Origin: Polaromonas sp.
GTDB lineage: Bacteria > Pseudomonadota > Gammaproteobacteria > Burkholderiales > Burkholderiaceae_C
Direction of reading: 5' to 3'
DNA length: 64,000 nt
Assembly: GCF_016185115.1 (NCBI RefSeq)
Contig: NZ_JACPOF010000021.1
Span: 310,001-374,000, forward strand
Shown: one piece after another, positions 1 to 7,906 of the stretch
Position numbering within the stretch: the stretch's first letter is position 1
Layout of the letters: each line of letters starts with the position of its first letter
Translations under genes and position numbers: made by a program
Notes under the pieces: model-generated
The model's database searches: none
What the model saw: only the letters and a program-made list of their open reading frames with translations
Told to the model about the DNA's origin: nothing

Positions 1-759
1 TACCCGGCCGATGCACGCGGCTACACCACCGGCGCCGTCATTGAGTACCGCACGCCGGCCTGGTCCATACGCGTGGGCCGCGCCATGCAGCCGAAGGAAA
101 GCAACGGCCTGCCGCTGGATCGCAATCTTGCGCGCCAGTACGGTGACCAGATCGAGCTTGATGGCAACCTGCCCGTGACGCTGCCAGCCGGGGCTATGCG
201 CGGCCGCCTGCTGATGTTTCGCAACCGCATCATTGCGGGCAGCTTCAATGATGCGCTGGCACCTGGTGGCGTGCCTGACCTGTCACTGGTACGTCGCAGC
301 CAGACCAAAACCGGCTGGGGTGCGACGCTTGAAGCGCCATTGGGTGATGACGCCGGCCTTTTTGTTCGCGCCAGCAGCAACAGCGGCAATCTTGAAACCT
401 ATGCCTTCACCGAAATCGACCGGCAGCTTTCAGCGGGCGGCCAGTTCACCGGCAGCGCATGGGGTCGCCCGCAGGACCGCGTGGGTGTGGCCTATGCCGT
501 CAATGGTTTGTCTTCCGGCCACCGCAACTATCTCGCAGCGGGCGGCCAGGGCGCCTTTCTTGGCGACGGCAGGCTGAACTACGGCAGCGAGCGCATTTTT
601 GAAACGTACTACCGCTGGACCTTGCCCGAATGGGCCATGCGCGCAGGCAGGCTGCAAACAGCCTTGAGCCTGGGCCTGCAGCACATCACCAACCCGGGCT
701 ACAACCGCGACCGGGGGCCTGTGCAGGTATTCAGCGTGCGGCTGCACACGGAGTTCTAG
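1..759 (+). CDS. OprB-type carbohydrate-selective porin, 5' end outside window
   Basis: The reading frame is open from base 1, so only the C-terminal 252 residues are present. The visible part has alternating short strands typical of an outer-membrane beta barrel. Near the end it carries NPGYNRDRGPV and it finishes with a terminal Phe (HTEF), both typical of OprB-family porins, where the last Phe is recognised by the BAM machinery. Family members let sugars or other small solutes diffuse across the outer membrane. The start, signal peptide and any upstream operon partners lie outside the window. The next gene follows after about 80 bases. The substrate cannot be deduced. Confidence 0.72.
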   Translation, partial: YPADARGYTTGAVIEYRTPAWSIRVGRAMQPKESNGLPLDRNLARQYGDQIELDGNLPVTLPAGAMRGRLLMFRNRIIAGSFNDALAPGGVPDLSLVRRSQTKTGWGATLEAPLGDDAGLFVRASSNSGNLETYAFTEIDRQLSAGGQFTGSAWGRPQDRVGVAYAVNGLSSGHRNYLAAGGQGAFLGDGRLNYGSERIFETYYRWTLPEWAMRAGRLQTALSLGLQHITNPGYNRDRGPVQVFSVRLHTEF

Positions 760-837
760 GCCGGATTCTTGATTTGCGTCAAGGCGCGCAGGGCCGCAGC
801 GTGGGATGCTGCAGCATCTACTTTGCCGGAGTCCGCC

Positions 838-1452
838 ATGTCCCACACCACCCTGACCATCATCCGTGATGAGCATGCCTCCCTGTCAGCGATGCTCAGG
901 TCCATGCTAATGATGGTGACCCGTGGGCCCGGTGATGAGCACGACACGTTTTTCGACGTGTTGCGCGCCATGCTGTTTTACATCGACGAGTTTCCCGAAA
1001 AGCAGCATCACCCGAAAGAGTCGGACCTGCTGTTTCCGAAAGTTGTACGCGTGGCGCCAGAAACCATGGCGACGGTCGAGCGGCTTGAGCGTGAGCACAT
1101 GAACGGGGAAATCGCCGTCCGCAACCTGCAGCACCTGTTGCTGGCCTGGGAGCTTCTGGGCGATGGGCGCCGGCCGGCATTCGAAGAGGCGGCGCGCCAG
1201 TACGTCACCTTCTACCTTGAACACATGCGGCTGGAAGAAGCGGTCATCCTGCCCGCAGCCGACAAGGGGCTGGGCGCTGAAGACTGGCTTGAACTCGATG
1301 CCGCCTTCGACACCAACCGCGACCCGCTCAAGCCCGGCGGCGTGCAGGACCCCTGTTATGACAGGCTGTTCGCGCGCATCGTGTTGAATGCCCCTGCACC
1401 CATAGGGCTGGGGCCTTCAAGCCAGGAGAGGCGTCACGCCAGCGTCGGGTAG
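838..1452 (+). CDS. Hemerythrin HHE-domain protein
   Basis: A 204-residue alpha-helical protein with the hemerythrin ligand pattern. His13 sits in the first helix (RDEHASL), a His-x3-Glu pair is in HHPKESDLLFP, His is in EREHMNGE, and HMRLEE supplies the last His/Glu. Hemerythrin-like domains bind a di-iron centre and serve in O2, NO or iron handling. I chose ATG 838 because the His pattern begins 12 residues later and the 23 codons upstream of it look non-coding. The C-terminal 45 residues are not part of the domain. The stop lies 19 bases inside the 3' end of the convergent reductase gene. No terminator is visible between them. Confidence 0.8.
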   Translation: MSHTTLTIIRDEHASLSAMLRSMLMMVTRGPGDEHDTFFDVLRAMLFYIDEFPEKQHHPKESDLLFPKVVRVAPETMATVERLEREHMNGEIAVRNLQHLLLAWELLGDGRRPAFEEAARQYVTFYLEHMRLEEAVILPAADKGLGAEDWLELDAAFDTNRDPLKPGGVQDPCYDRLFARIVLNAPAPIGLGPSSQERRHASVG

Positions 1453-2537
1453 TCGGTGTAGCCTTTCGCGCCGCCGCCGTAGAAGGTGCTCTTGTCTGGC
1501 GCATTGAGTTCTGCACCTGCTTTCAGGCGGGCGGGCAGGTCGGGGTTGGCCAGGAAGGGAACGCCGAAGGCCACCAGGTCGGCGCCGTCCGCCACGGCTT
1601 TTTCAGCCAGTGCCTTGTTGTAGCCGTTGTTGACCATCCACGCGCCCTTGCCTCCCGCAGTGCGGTAAGCCTGCTTGAGCGCTGCATAGTCAAACGGACG
1701 GTCTGCGATTTCGCGCGGGCCGCCCGTCATGCCTTCAATGATGTGGATGTAGGCCAGATTGAGCGTGGCCAGGTGTTTGACCACGTATTCAAACAGCGGC
1801 TGCGGATCAGCGTCGTGCGCATCGTTGGACGGCGTGACCGGCGACAGGCGTATGCCGGTGCGGCCGCCGCCAATCGCGTCGGTCACGGCGCGCGTCACTT
1901 CAAGCAGCAGGCGGGCGCGGTTTTTGATGCTGCCGCCATAGTCGTCGGTGCGCTTGTTGGAGTCGCTGCGCAAAAACTGGTCCAGCAGGTAGCCGTTGGC
2001 GCCGTGAATTTCAACGCCGTCAAAACCGGCGGTTTCGACCGCATTGCGCGCAGCGGCCTGGTAGGTGTGCACGATGCCGGGCAGCTCTTCAAGGTCGAGC
2101 GCGCGGGGCGCAGAAGTATCGACAAACACGGCCTTGCCGTCCCTGATCAGCACGGTTTTGGTTTTGGCCGTGATGGCCGATGGCGCGACCGGCTTGCCAC
2201 CGTTCGGCTGCAGCTCGTTGTGCGAGACACGCCCCACATGCCAGAGTTGCACCACGATCTTGCCGCCAGCCTCGTGCACGGCTTGGGTGACTTTTTTCCA
2301 GCTGTCGAGTTGCTCGGTGCCGTACAGGCCAGGCACATCGGCATAACCCTGGCCCTGGTGGCTGATGGCGGTGGCCTCGGTGATCAGCAGCCCCGCGCTG
2401 GCGCGCTGCGCGTAATAGGTCTGGGCGATGTCAGGCGGAATGGCGTTGGGCGAGCGGTTGCGCGTGAGCGGCGCCATGACGATGCGGTTGGCAAGCTCGA
2501 GGTCGCCGGCTTTGGTGGGTTCAAACAGAGTGGTCAT
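1434..2537 (-). CDS. Old Yellow Enzyme family alkene reductase (NemA-like)
   Basis: A 367-residue flavin-dependent TIM-barrel enzyme. It has the N-terminal MAPLTRNR segment, WHVGRVSH, the His-x2-Asn substrate-binding pair in EIHGANGYLLDQF, the DDYGGS turn and the phosphate-binding FGVPFLANPDL near the C terminus. The family uses NADPH/NADH and FMN to reduce activated C=C bonds such as N-ethylmaleimide and 2-enones, or nitro esters. The frame stays open upstream to 2705, but that extension translates a repeat element, so ATG 2537 is the start. The 463-base region upstream contains REP-like hairpins, a dispersed repeat and an 18-base dyad. The physiological substrate is unknown. Confidence 0.93.
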   Translation of the reverse strand: MTTLFEPTKAGDLELANRIVMAPLTRNRSPNAIPPDIAQTYYAQRASAGLLITEATAISHQGQGYADVPGLYGTEQLDSWKKVTQAVHEAGGKIVVQLWHVGRVSHNELQPNGGKPVAPSAITAKTKTVLIRDGKAVFVDTSAPRALDLEELPGIVHTYQAAARNAVETAGFDGVEIHGANGYLLDQFLRSDSNKRTDDYGGSIKNRARLLLEVTRAVTDAIGGGRTGIRLSPVTPSNDAHDADPQPLFEYVVKHLATLNLAYIHIIEGMTGGPREIADRPFDYAALKQAYRTAGGKGAWMVNNGYNKALAEKAVADGADLVAFGVPFLANPDLPARLKAGAELNAPDKSTFYGGGAKGYTDYPTLA

Positions 2538-2703
2538 GAAAGGGGTCCGTAAATCGGGGAAGTCATGCAGTTTGACCCAAACAGGATTCACATGTGCAAG
2601 ACAGGCTGCTGGATTTGTGTCAGCAGGCAAAGCCGGGCTGTCATTACGGACCTGATCCGCAATCCATGACCCCGACTCTTGCCGGATATGTCGGTTTTGC
2701 CTC

Positions 2704-2810
2704 AATTTGCTATCAATTCAATAGCTGTTTGCGCGCATATTTATTGGCCCGCAGCCGTTTTTATGCCTCAAAAAAGCCGTTTTTTGACCTGTTTGAGGCC
2801 TCCTGAGCAG
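2704..2810 (+). repeat. Dispersed ~105-base intergenic repeat, copy A
   Basis: The element begins TTTGCTATCAATTCAATAGC, continues through ATATTTATTGGC and TTATGCCTCAAAAAAGCC, and ends in a T-rich and GAGGCC-containing segment. It shares its order of blocks with copies at 12482-12600 (inverted) and 34931-35040. All three are intergenic and none has a coding frame. It lies between two REP-like units. Confidence 0.75.
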
Positions 2811-2834
2811 GTCAAGCCGCCGCCAGAAGAAATT

Positions 2835-2852
2835 TTTAACGTGTACGTTAAA
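2835..2852. promoter_or_regulatory. 18-base dyad, possible TetR-type operator
   Basis: TTTAACGTGTACGTTAAA has perfect 7-base arms (TTTAACG/CGTTAAA) around TGTA. It is flanked by T-rich and A-rich runs. The symmetry and length are what TetR-family repressors often bind. It lies upstream of the reductase gene read leftwards and downstream of the GST gene. No TetR gene is in the window, so the regulator is unknown. Confidence 0.4.
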
Positions 2853-3000
2853 TTTTTGCCGTAGAAGTTAAAAAATGCTTTCCAGCAGTCATTGCGGACT
2901 CGATCCGCAATCCATGCTCCCGAGTTTTCAGCCGGGCGCGAAAGGCATGGATCCCGGGTCAGGCCCGGGATGACAAGCCAGGAAGCGCCGGCTGCAGTGC

Positions 3001-3606
3001 TTACTTCAGCAAACCTTCATGTTTGAGCGCAGCCTGTACCGCCGGACGCGCCATCATGCGTTCGCGGAAGGCGGTGATGTTGGCAAACCCTGTGATGTCC
3101 ACACCCACGCGCGGCGCCCAGCCGGTCACGGTGAAAAGGTAGGGGTCGGCCACCGTGAAGTCGCCCATCAGGTACTGCTTGCCGGCCAGCTCGCCGTCTA
3201 CCCACTTCAGGCGCGACATCAGCTTGTCGGCCGTGACCTTCTTGAACTCTTCAGGCGTGGCCGGGTTGAACAGCGGGCCAAAACCCTTGTGCAGTTCGGT
3301 GCCAATGAAGTTGAGCCACGACTGCAGCTGCGCGCGGGCAATCGTGCCGTTGGGCGGGGCCAGCTTTTTCTCGGGCACCTGGTCGGCCACATACTGCACG
3401 ATGGCCGGGCCTTCGCGCAGGCGGGTGCCGTCGTCCAGCTCCAGCAGGGGCACATAACCCAGCGGGTTGATGGTGTAGTAGTCGGTGCCGTCATCGAGCT
3501 TGTGGGTCTTGGTCGGGGCAGCGAGGTGTTCAAACTTCAGACCGGACTCGTGCAGCGTGATGTGCGGGGAGAGTGAACAGGCGCCGGGGGAGTAATACAG
3601 CTTCAT
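3001..3606 (-). CDS. gst: Beta-class glutathione S-transferase
   Basis: A 201-residue cytosolic GST that closely follows the known bacterial beta-class layout. Residues 1-80 form the thioredoxin-like domain with PGACS and its Cys10, the residue that forms a mixed disulfide with glutathione in this class. LGYVPLLEL supplies the cis-Pro, and EGPAIVQY binds the gamma-glutamyl group. The helical C-terminal domain includes TELHKGFGPLFNP and FTVADPYLFTV. It conjugates or reduces electrophiles and peroxides with glutathione. ATG 3606 is preceded by AAGGACAAACC on the coding strand. The gene is alone on its strand, about 460 bases upstream of the reductase and transcribed in the same direction. Confidence 0.93.
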   Translation of the reverse strand: MKLYYSPGACSLSPHITLHESGLKFEHLAAPTKTHKLDDGTDYYTINPLGYVPLLELDDGTRLREGPAIVQYVADQVPEKKLAPPNGTIARAQLQSWLNFIGTELHKGFGPLFNPATPEEFKKVTADKLMSRLKWVDGELAGKQYLMGDFTVADPYLFTVTGWAPRVGVDITGFANITAFRERMMARPAVQAALKHEGLLK

Positions 3607-3733
3607 GGTTTGTCCTTGATAGTTATGGGTGGCACAGGCCGCCGGATGAAAAAGGCGGCCGGCCCCCAATGCTAGCCGCTGGCCGTGCGTTTTCATGCGC
3701 CCCGGGGACAGGCGCGATTTGCCACAATGGCGC

Positions 3734-5146
3734 ATGGCACGATATTTCAAATGGCTGCTGTTGGTTCTGCTGGCACTTGTTCTGTTGCTTGCGGCTGTGA
3801 TCTTTGCGCTTCACCGCTGGGTCGGCTCTGACGACTTCAGGCAACGTGTGGAGCGCGAGGCGGGCGCGGCGCTGGGTGTGCCGGTTGTTGTGGGCAGCAT
3901 GACAGTTGATGTCTGGCCCTTGCCCGCCGTGGCCTTTGGGGGCCTGACGGTGCAAAGCCAGCCCCCGGTCACGCTTGAGCGGCTGGAAGTACGTCCGCAG
4001 TGGCAGGCATTGATGCGCGGTGAGTTGTCGATCGCCACGCTCATCATCCGCAAGGCGGTGCTGCCCCAGCAAGGCATAGACGCCATCCTGCTCGCGCTAC
4101 AGAAAAAGAAGCAGGTCGCCGTGGTCGGCCGGCCTGCGCCTGCGGGGCCGGCGACAGCGTCTGCACCTGCAACACCTGCCGCCGCACAAAAACTGGCGCC
4201 GGCTCTACCGGCAGCAACGGTCGTCACTGCACCTGCAGACGACCTGACGTGGCTGCCGCGCCGCACGATTCTTGACGATGTCACCTGGGTCAGCAACACC
4301 GGCACCAGTACCGCCGTTGAAGGCGAGGCCAGGCTGGGCGCAGACGCATTGCCCGACAGCGCCAGCCTCAAGCTGATACGCGGCAACCTGCAGGGCCTGA
4401 CGGCGCAGCTCAGGCGTGAACCGCGTGCCACAGCAGACAGCACAGCAGACCAGTGGGACCTGCAGGTCAATGTGGGCGGGGGCAAGATGGCCGGCAAGCT
4501 GGGGCTGGAGCGCAAGGTCGTGAAAGCCGGCCCTGAGCTGGTGGTGCAGGGCAAGATTGAAACGCGTGATGTCGAGGTCTCGGCCCTGACTGCGCCCAAC
4601 AAACCCCTGAGCGGCAAGCTCGAAGCCAACACCACCCTCAATGCCCGCGCCGCCACCACTGCAGCGCTGGTCGAAGCGCTGCAGACCCAGACGACCTTCA
4701 CCGTGCACGGCGCGATTGTTCACGGCATTGACCTGGCCAAGGCCGTCAGGACGGTGGGCCTGAGCCGCGGCGGGCAGACGGAGCTGCAGACCCTGGCCGG
4801 CCATATCGCCACCAACGGGCGTGCGGCCCAGCTGAGCAACCTTGTGGCGACATCAGGTGCGCTCAGCGCCACCGGGAATGTGGCGGTGTCACAGGCGAAA
4901 GCACTCAGCGGCCTTGTCAGTGTGAACCTTTCGGCCGAAAGCAAGCTGGGCAACGCCATTGGCGGCGCGGTGGCTGTGCCGCTGGTGGTGAGCGGTACGC
5001 TGGATTCGCCCGAAGTCACACTGTCACGGGCCGCGCTGCTGGGCGCAGCCCTGGGTAAGGCCGTCATGCCCGGCGTTGGCACAGGCGCGGGCGCCAACCT
5101 GGGCAGCAAGCTCAGCGAGGGCCTGGGCAAGCTGTTCAGAAAGTAA
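3734..5146 (+). CDS. AsmA-family protein
   Basis: A 470-residue protein with one N-terminal membrane segment (about residues 6-27, a run of Leu, Ala and Val) followed by a large, probably periplasmic, beta-rich region. Residues about 30-110 match the AsmA N-terminal pattern (VERE, GVPVVVGSMTVDVWPLPAVAFGGLTV). The C-terminal third contains VHGIDLAKAVR and GNAIGGAVAVPLVVSGTLDSPEV, typical of the AsmA_2 region. The family is linked to outer-membrane assembly and to bridge-like phospholipid transfer. An Ala/Pro-rich linker lies at about 150-185. ATG 3734 fits the membrane segment better than an upstream in-frame ATG at 3695. Confidence 0.85.
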   Translation: MARYFKWLLLVLLALVLLLAAVIFALHRWVGSDDFRQRVEREAGAALGVPVVVGSMTVDVWPLPAVAFGGLTVQSQPPVTLERLEVRPQWQALMRGELSIATLIIRKAVLPQQGIDAILLALQKKKQVAVVGRPAPAGPATASAPATPAAAQKLAPALPAATVVTAPADDLTWLPRRTILDDVTWVSNTGTSTAVEGEARLGADALPDSASLKLIRGNLQGLTAQLRREPRATADSTADQWDLQVNVGGGKMAGKLGLERKVVKAGPELVVQGKIETRDVEVSALTAPNKPLSGKLEANTTLNARAATTAALVEALQTQTTFTVHGAIVHGIDLAKAVRTVGLSRGGQTELQTLAGHIATNGRAAQLSNLVATSGALSATGNVAVSQAKALSGLVSVNLSAESKLGNAIGGAVAVPLVVSGTLDSPEVTLSRAALLGAALGKAVMPGVGTGAGANLGSKLSEGLGKLFRK

Positions 5147-5286
5147 ATTTCTCCAGCTCCGGCAGCACTTGTCCTACAGGGTGAAGCGGGGGCTACTGAT
5201 TCGGCCGGCGCCTGCCGGCTTTTAGTATCAATGCATATCAACCCAACTGTGCGCAGGCATCTGCCCGTGCCACCAAGGAGTCATTG

Positions 5287-5472
5287 ATGCTCAAGTACGC
5301 CATCATTTTTGCGCTTATTTCCCTCGTTGCGGCCGCTCTCGGTTTTGGCGGCATTGCTGCCGGTTCTGCCGGCATCGCCAAAATCCTCTTCGGCCTGTTC
5401 CTGATCCTGGCAGTCGTGTTCATTGTGCTGGCTGCGCTGGGCGTGGGCGCCGCGAGAAAAGTGCTGAAGTAA
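5287..5472 (+). CDS. Small YtjA/DUF1328-family membrane protein
   Basis: A 61-residue protein with two hydrophobic helices (about residues 2-22 and 32-56) joined by [17 protein letters not shown], which is the signature of the YtjA/DUF1328 family of tiny inner-membrane proteins. The family is widespread in proteobacteria and often stress-associated, but its function is unknown. ATG 5287 follows AAGGAG at 5275-5280 with 6 bases spacing. The TTG three bases upstream would be too close to that site. The next small gene starts at the base after the stop codon. Confidence 0.85.
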   Translation: MLKYAIIFALISLVAAALGFGGIAAGSAGIAKILFGLFLILAVVFIVLAALGVGAARKVLK

Positions 5473-5781
5473 ATGCAGCCTTCTGAAGGAAGGGAGCTTG
5501 CGCCTTTGGGCAACGCGGGTCTTGTTGCGCGGCTGCGCCAGCGGCTTTTCCCGGCCAGCTCTGCGGTAAAGCCTGTTGCAGCGCCCGCTGCCTATGCGCC
5601 TGACAAGATCAAGGCCGGTATTGCCGAGCTTTTACTTGTCAATCGCCTGAAGGCGCGCAGTACCCGCAAGACACAGGCCAAAGACGTGATGGAGCGCGCA
5701 GCGCACATCGTGTTTGTCACCTGCAAGAACTGGTTCACGCCTACCGACGGCAGGTTGCCCGAGCGAAGGACGCCGCTTTAA
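5473..5781 (+). CDS. Hypothetical 102-residue protein
   Basis: I do not recognise this protein. It begins directly after the stop codon of the YtjA-like gene and is followed by a terminator, which supports it as the second gene of a two-gene unit. The N-terminal half is basic and Ala/Pro-rich (RLRQRLFPASSAVKP). The C-terminal half contains KAGIAELLLVNRLKARSTRKTQ and a Cys-containing segment (HIVFVTCKNWFTP). There is no signal peptide or membrane helix. No separate ribosome binding site is visible, so translation would depend on coupling. It could be a non-translated frame, but its Lys/Arg and Ala use is protein-like. Confidence 0.45.
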   Translation: MQPSEGRELAPLGNAGLVARLRQRLFPASSAVKPVAAPAAYAPDKIKAGIAELLLVNRLKARSTRKTQAKDVMERAAHIVFVTCKNWFTPTDGRLPERRTPL

Positions 5782-5796
5782 TCGCTCATGTTTCCG

Positions 5797-5826
5797 ATGG
5801 CAGTCAGTGACTGCCATTTTGTTTTG
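5797..5826 (+). terminator. Rho-independent terminator
   Basis: ATGGCAGT (5797-5804) pairs with ACTGCCAT (5810-5817) around a five-base loop and is followed by TTTTGTTTT. It closes the YtjA-like/hypothetical unit. It also argues that the next gene starts downstream of it, at 5845. Confidence 0.75.
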
Positions 5827-5844
5827 ACCCACTCATTAAAAACT

Positions 5845-6684
5845 ATGCATACCGCCACCGTTGACCTGCTGCTTGACTACGAAGTCACCCATCCGGCACA
5901 CTTCCTGTTTCACATTGAGGCTGCTTTTCATGAAGGCCATAACATCCTTGAGGAGCGCCTGACCATCACGCCCAGCATGAAGGTGCGCACGCATTCGGAC
6001 GAGCGCAACGGCAACCGCTTTGTGCGGCTCGATGCGCCCAAGGGCGTACTGTCTGTCAACTACCACGCGAAGATCGAGCTCAACCCGGTGGCGGTGCCGC
6101 TGCATCTTGATGAGTCGCCCGTGACATCCGTCCCGGATGACGTGCTGCGCTACCTCATGCCCAGCCGTTACTGCGAATCCGACGTGATGAGCCGCGTCGC
6201 GCAGCAGCTGTTCGGCCACCTGCCGCACGGCCTGAGCCGCGTGCGCGCCATTGAAACCTGGCTGCATGAGTCGATTTATTACCTGCCCGGCTTCAGCAAC
6301 TCAACCACCACCTCGCAGGAAGTTTTTGTGCAGCGTGCCGGTGTCTGCCGCGACTTTGCGCATCTGGGCATCACGCTGTGCCGCGCTCTGAACATCCCCG
6401 CACGGCTGGTTGTCGGCTACGTTTATTTTGATGAGCCGCCGCAGGATTTCCATGCCGTGTTCGAAGCCTGGCTGGACGACCGCTGGGTGCTGTTCGACGG
6501 CACCAAGATGGCGCCGATTGACCGCCTTATCCGCGTAGGCACGGGCCGTGATGCCAAGGACGTGGCCTTTGCCACCATCTTTGGCGCGGTGGTGATGACC
6601 CGCAAGGAACTGACCATAGACCAGGGTGACAGGCTGGTGGCGGTACCGGCAGATGCCAGCCCGCCAGCGCTGTCGCTGGTTTGA
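5845..6684 (+). CDS. Transglutaminase-like protease-fold protein
   Basis: A 279-residue protein with the bacterial transglutaminase-like triad: Cys168 in VQRAGVCRDFAHLG, His203 in DFHAVFEAW and Asp218 in FDGTK. The N-terminal 150 residues are a beta-rich domain usual in this family (transglutaminase-like N). There is no signal peptide, so it is probably cytoplasmic. Bacterial members act as peptidases or amide-bond enzymes, and some sit in gene clusters for circularly permuted ATP-grasp and alpha-E proteins, which are not seen here. The frame is open upstream to 5788, but that segment is the terminator hairpin, so ATG 5845 (MHTATVDLLLDYEV) is chosen. Confidence 0.86.
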   Translation: MHTATVDLLLDYEVTHPAHFLFHIEAAFHEGHNILEERLTITPSMKVRTHSDERNGNRFVRLDAPKGVLSVNYHAKIELNPVAVPLHLDESPVTSVPDDVLRYLMPSRYCESDVMSRVAQQLFGHLPHGLSRVRAIETWLHESIYYLPGFSNSTTTSQEVFVQRAGVCRDFAHLGITLCRALNIPARLVVGYVYFDEPPQDFHAVFEAWLDDRWVLFDGTKMAPIDRLIRVGTGRDAKDVAFATIFGAVVMTRKELTIDQGDRLVAVPADASPPALSLV

Positions 6685-6717
6685 ATGCTGGTTGGAATTA
6701 GCTGGCTCGCGGACGCT

Positions 6718-7689
6718 TCAATCGGGCTGAATGTTGTTGGCGCTGATGACGCTGGCCCAGCCTGTGATGCCATCCGAGATTATTTTGGCAAAGGCCTCAG
6801 GCGTTCCGCCTTCGGGGTCAAACGCCTGTTGCAACAGCGCGCTGCGCACGGCGGGGTCCTTGAGTACGGCATTGATCTCCCGGTTTAGTTTGTCGATCAC
6901 GGGGCGCGGTGTACCTGCAGGCGCGACAAAGCCCTGCCAGGAACCGAACTTGAGGTTGGGCAGGCCCTGTTCTGCAAAAGTGGGCACGTCAGGCAGGGCG
7001 GCCGAGCGGGTCGCTGTTGATACGGCCAGTGGCCGCAGCTTGCCGTCACGAATAAAGGGAAGGGCCGGTGCAATGGTCACGATGATGCCGTCAGCATGCT
7101 TGCCAAGAACGTCGGTCAATGCAGGCTGCGCGCTTTTGTAAACCACGGGCGTCACTTTGATGGCCGCCTGGTTTTGCAGCACCAGCACGCCCAGCTGGCC
7201 GGGTGTGCCTATGGCCGGCGATGCGAGCGAAAACGGCTTGGCGCCCGGCTTCTGGGATGCCGCAATGAACTCTTTCACGTTGCGTACCGGCACGTCGGAA
7301 TTGACGGCAAACACCTGGGGCGACGAGATGGCGTGCACGATGGGTGCAAAGCTGTTGATGGCGTGGAAGGGCAGGTTGCGAAACAGCGTCTGGTTGACCG
7401 ACAGCCCGTCGCTGGCCACAAAAATCGTATAGCCATCAGGCGCTGCCTTGGCCACATAGCCTGCTGCGATATTGCCCGCGCCGCCGGGCTTGTTCTCAAT
7501 AACCACAGACTGGCCCACACGTTTGCCGAGTGCTTCGCCGACGATGCGCGCCAGGATGTCAGGGCTGCCACCGGGCGCTGCGGATACGACGATGGTGATC
7601 GGCTTGTTCGGGAAGGCCTGCGCGATGGCCGAACCTGCTGTTGCGAAAGTCAGGGCCAGTGTGGCGGCAAGTGTGGTGACGGGTTTCAT
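6718..7689 (-). CDS. TctC/Bug-family extracytoplasmic solute receptor
   Basis: A 323-residue periplasmic protein with a signal peptide (about residues 1-23, cleavage after AIAQA). The family core follows: FPNKPITIVVSAAPGGSPDILAR, the KAAPDGYTIF segment, and ALPDVPTFAEQGLPNL near residue 235. Bug receptors bind carboxylates, amino acids or aromatic acids. They either feed a TctAB permease or act as sensors. No tctAB genes lie nearby, so it is an orphan receptor. It is divergent from the DszB-like gene at 7907, sharing a 217-base intergenic region. The ligand cannot be predicted from sequence. Confidence 0.93.
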   Translation of the reverse strand: MKPVTTLAATLALTFATAGSAIAQAFPNKPITIVVSAAPGGSPDILARIVGEALGKRVGQSVVIENKPGGAGNIAAGYVAKAAPDGYTIFVASDGLSVNQTLFRNLPFHAINSFAPIVHAISSPQVFAVNSDVPVRNVKEFIAASQKPGAKPFSLASPAIGTPGQLGVLVLQNQAAIKVTPVVYKSAQPALTDVLGKHADGIIVTIAPALPFIRDGKLRPLAVSTATRSAALPDVPTFAEQGLPNLKFGSWQGFVAPAGTPRPVIDKLNREINAVLKDPAVRSALLQQAFDPEGGTPEAFAKIISDGITGWASVISANNIQPD

Positions 7690-7762
7690 GTGCTCTCCAG
7701 CGAAATGTCAAACGGGAGGGCTACTCTAAAAACAAAACGTCAAAAAACGAACGAACAAGATG

Positions 7763-7815
7763 TGATGAGTTCATGCGCAAATCAGCTTTAAAAAAGCGTC
7801 AGCTCATCGCATGAA
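7763..7815. promoter_or_regulatory. Interlocked dyads in the divergent Bug/DszB-like promoter region
   Basis: TTCATGCG (7770-7777) is repeated inverted as CGCATGAA (7808-7815), and GATGAG (7764-7769) is repeated inverted as CTCATC (7803-7808). The arms lie about 30 bases apart in an A/T-rich stretch between two divergent genes. A bound dimeric regulator could contact both. No adjacent regulator gene is present. Confidence 0.3.
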
Positions 7816-7906
7816 TTTGTCATAAGCATTCGCCAATAAAGTTGTTGTGCAGGCGCATGCAGCTGCCTAGCATGGGCGCTCTTTTCAACTGAAACCGAGG
7901 CCTTGA

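Larger units (their letters stand above)
2640..2974. repeat. Three 29-base GTCAT...ATCCATG palindromic units (REP-like)
   Basis: Three units of exactly 29 bases sit at 2640-2668, 2888-2916 and, inverted, 2946-2974. Each starts GTCAT and ends ATCCATG. Their hairpin arms differ but stay complementary: ATTACGGA/TCCGCAAT (one mismatch), ATTGCGGA/TCCGCAAT and ATCCCGGG/CCCGGGAT when read on the plus strand. The second and third face each other across 29 bases, like the paired units of a BIME. This pattern suggests a small mobile palindromic repeat family selected for folding. No transposase of the RAYT type is in the window. Confidence 0.75.

Noticed and set aside
2538..2705. N-terminal extension of the Old Yellow Enzyme (56 extra residues)
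   Set aside because: The extension translates a REP-like unit and is not part of the family. ATG 2537 matches the conserved start.
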